A DNA stretch of 5,542 nt. It comes from Oscillibacter sp. (GTDB lineage Bacteria > Bacillota > Clostridia > Oscillospirales > Oscillospiraceae). Location of the stretch: contig JAKSQE010000091.1 of NCBI GenBank assembly GCA_024404295.1, forward strand, positions 1 through 5,542. Reading direction: 5' to 3'. This document shows, piece after piece, positions 4,838-5,542 of this stretch (position 1 is the first letter of the stretch; each line of letters opens with the position of its first letter). The translations under genes were made by a program, and so were the position numbers. The notes beneath the pieces were generated by a model. That model saw only the letters and a list, made by a program, of their open reading frames with translations. It made no database searches and was not told where the DNA came from.

Positions 4838-5542
4838 ATGGCGAAGCACGACATTTTATCTGTTTTACAGGCTGTACAGTCCGGCAGCTTAACACCGGAC
4901 GAGGCATTATTACAACTGAAAATGGCGCCCTTTGAAGATCTGGGGTATGCCAAAGTGGACTACCACCGTGCTGTGCGGCAGGGCGTTCCCGAGGTGATCT
5001 ACGGCCAGTCCAAAACCACCCAGCAGATCATCGGCATTCTGGAGTCCATGGTCAAGCGGGGCTGCACCAATATTCTGGTCACCCGCATCCGTCAGGAGAC
5101 TGCCGATGCACTTTCCCTGCAGTTCCCGCTGTGCTATGAACCTTTGGCAAAGCTGGCCGTGGTCTGTCCCGAAGCTGTAGAACTGCGGGGCAGCATTGTG
5201 GTCGCCACCGGCGGCACCAGCGACATAGGCGTTGCTGAAGAAGCCGCCATTACCGCTGAAACGCTGGGCAATCAAGTCACTCGCCTTTACGACGTAGGGG
5301 TAGCCGGATTGCACCGTCTTCTCTCCGATCTGGAGCCGCTGATGTCTGCCCGGGTAGTCATTGCCGTGGCAGGCATGGAAGGTGCGCTGGCCAGCGTCTT
5401 AGGCGGTCTGGTAGACTGCCCTGTCATTGCAGTGCCCACCAGCGTGGGATACGGTGCTTCTCTCGGTGGCCTGTCGGCCCTGCTGTCTATGCTGAACTCC
5501 TGCGCCAGCGGTGTCAGCGTGGTGAATATCGATAACGGATTT
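4838..5542 (+). CDS. larB: LarB, pyridinium-3,5-biscarboxylic acid mononucleotide synthase (3' end beyond window)
   Basis: LarB carboxylates the pyridine ring of nicotinic acid adenine dinucleotide at C5 and cleaves the phosphoanhydride, giving the first intermediate of the nickel-pincer cofactor. The 235 residues present cover nearly the whole protein; family members are about 245-250 long, so only a short C-terminal tail is missing. An N-terminal helical LarB domain (about 1-60, with GSLTPDEAL and FEDLGYAKVDYHR) leads into a PurE-like domain: VVATGGTSDIGVAEEAA (121-137), YDVGVAGLHRLL (151-162), VAGMEGALASVLGG (177-190), CPVIAVPTSVGYGAS (194-208) and SMLNSCASGVSVVNIDNGF (217-235). C222 corresponds to the cysteine reported to attack the pyridinium ring (C221 in L. 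plantarum, from memory), with E181 at the GMEGAL position also kept. ATG at 4838 follows GAGG (4826-4829) by 8 nt, so larB has its own ribosome binding site although the shifted larE frame reads into it without a stop. Confidence 0.93.
   Translation, partial: MAKHDILSVLQAVQSGSLTPDEALLQLKMAPFEDLGYAKVDYHRAVRQGVPEVIYGQSKTTQQIIGILESMVKRGCTNILVTRIRQETADALSLQFPLCYEPLAKLAVVCPEAVELRGSIVVATGGTSDIGVAEEAAITAETLGNQVTRLYDVGVAGLHRLLSDLEPLMSARVVIAVAGMEGALASVLGGLVDCPVIAVPTSVGYGASLGGLSALLSMLNSCASGVSVVNIDNGF

Noticed and set aside
4077..4953. Several minus-strand open frames opposite larE and larB.
   Set aside because: They are arginine- and serine-rich shadows with no recognisable motifs, overlapping each other and the lar genes.

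Overview
The window looks like a chromosomal segment from an anaerobic Firmicute of the Clostridia, most likely the Oscillospiraceae/Ruminococcaceae group. This is inferred from moderately GC-rich genes, strong AGGAGG-type ribosome binding sites, sigma-A-like promoters, and the gene families present (DUF4349 lipoprotein, DUF3842 protein, a cysteine-headed FMN alpha-hydroxy-acid dehydrogenase, Lar cofactor genes). There is no direct taxonomic marker. I see no insertion sequence, CRISPR array, tRNA or rRNA.

Layout. (1) Bases 1-1157, plus strand: the C-terminal end of a MATE-family efflux transporter overlaps by ATGA the start of an RlmA-type 23S rRNA guanine-N1 methyltransferase. A strong hairpin terminator follows and also serves the convergent gene. 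(2) Bases 1160-2080, minus strand: a DUF4349 membrane-anchored lipoprotein. (3) Bases 2081-2222: a compact divergent promoter region. (4) Bases 2223-3295, plus strand: an FMN-dependent alpha-hydroxy-acid oxidase/dehydrogenase-like protein with an N-terminal cysteine cluster, then a textbook terminator. (5) Bases 3356-3793, minus strand: a DUF3842 protein of unknown function with its own promoter. (6) Bases 3911-5542, plus strand: a promoter, a leader of about 130 nt ending in an intrinsic terminator, then larE and larB. These two make the nickel-pincer nucleotide (NPN) cofactor of lactate racemase LarA and its homologues. larB runs off the right edge; larC is expected downstream but is not visible.

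How they work together. LarB carboxylates and hydrolyses nicotinic acid adenine dinucleotide to pyridinium-3,5-biscarboxylic acid mononucleotide, LarE converts its carboxylates to thiocarboxylates, and LarC inserts nickel. The FMN enzyme belongs to a superfamily acting on lactate-like 2-hydroxy acids, so hydroxy-acid metabolism is a plausible but unproven theme for the right half.

The most striking observation is that larE is broken in this sequence. Relative to the family, about 19 nt are missing just after the ACLATR motif. This removes the conserved P-x-G loop and shifts the frame. The shifted frame has no stop and runs straight into larB in phase, so a gene caller would report an apparent LarE-LarB fusion that I consider an artefact of the deletion. 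The same larE carries three cysteines typical of the catalytic, iron-sulfur type of LarE rather than the sacrificial single-cysteine type. The leader upstream is a candidate attenuator or riboswitch of no class I recognise.
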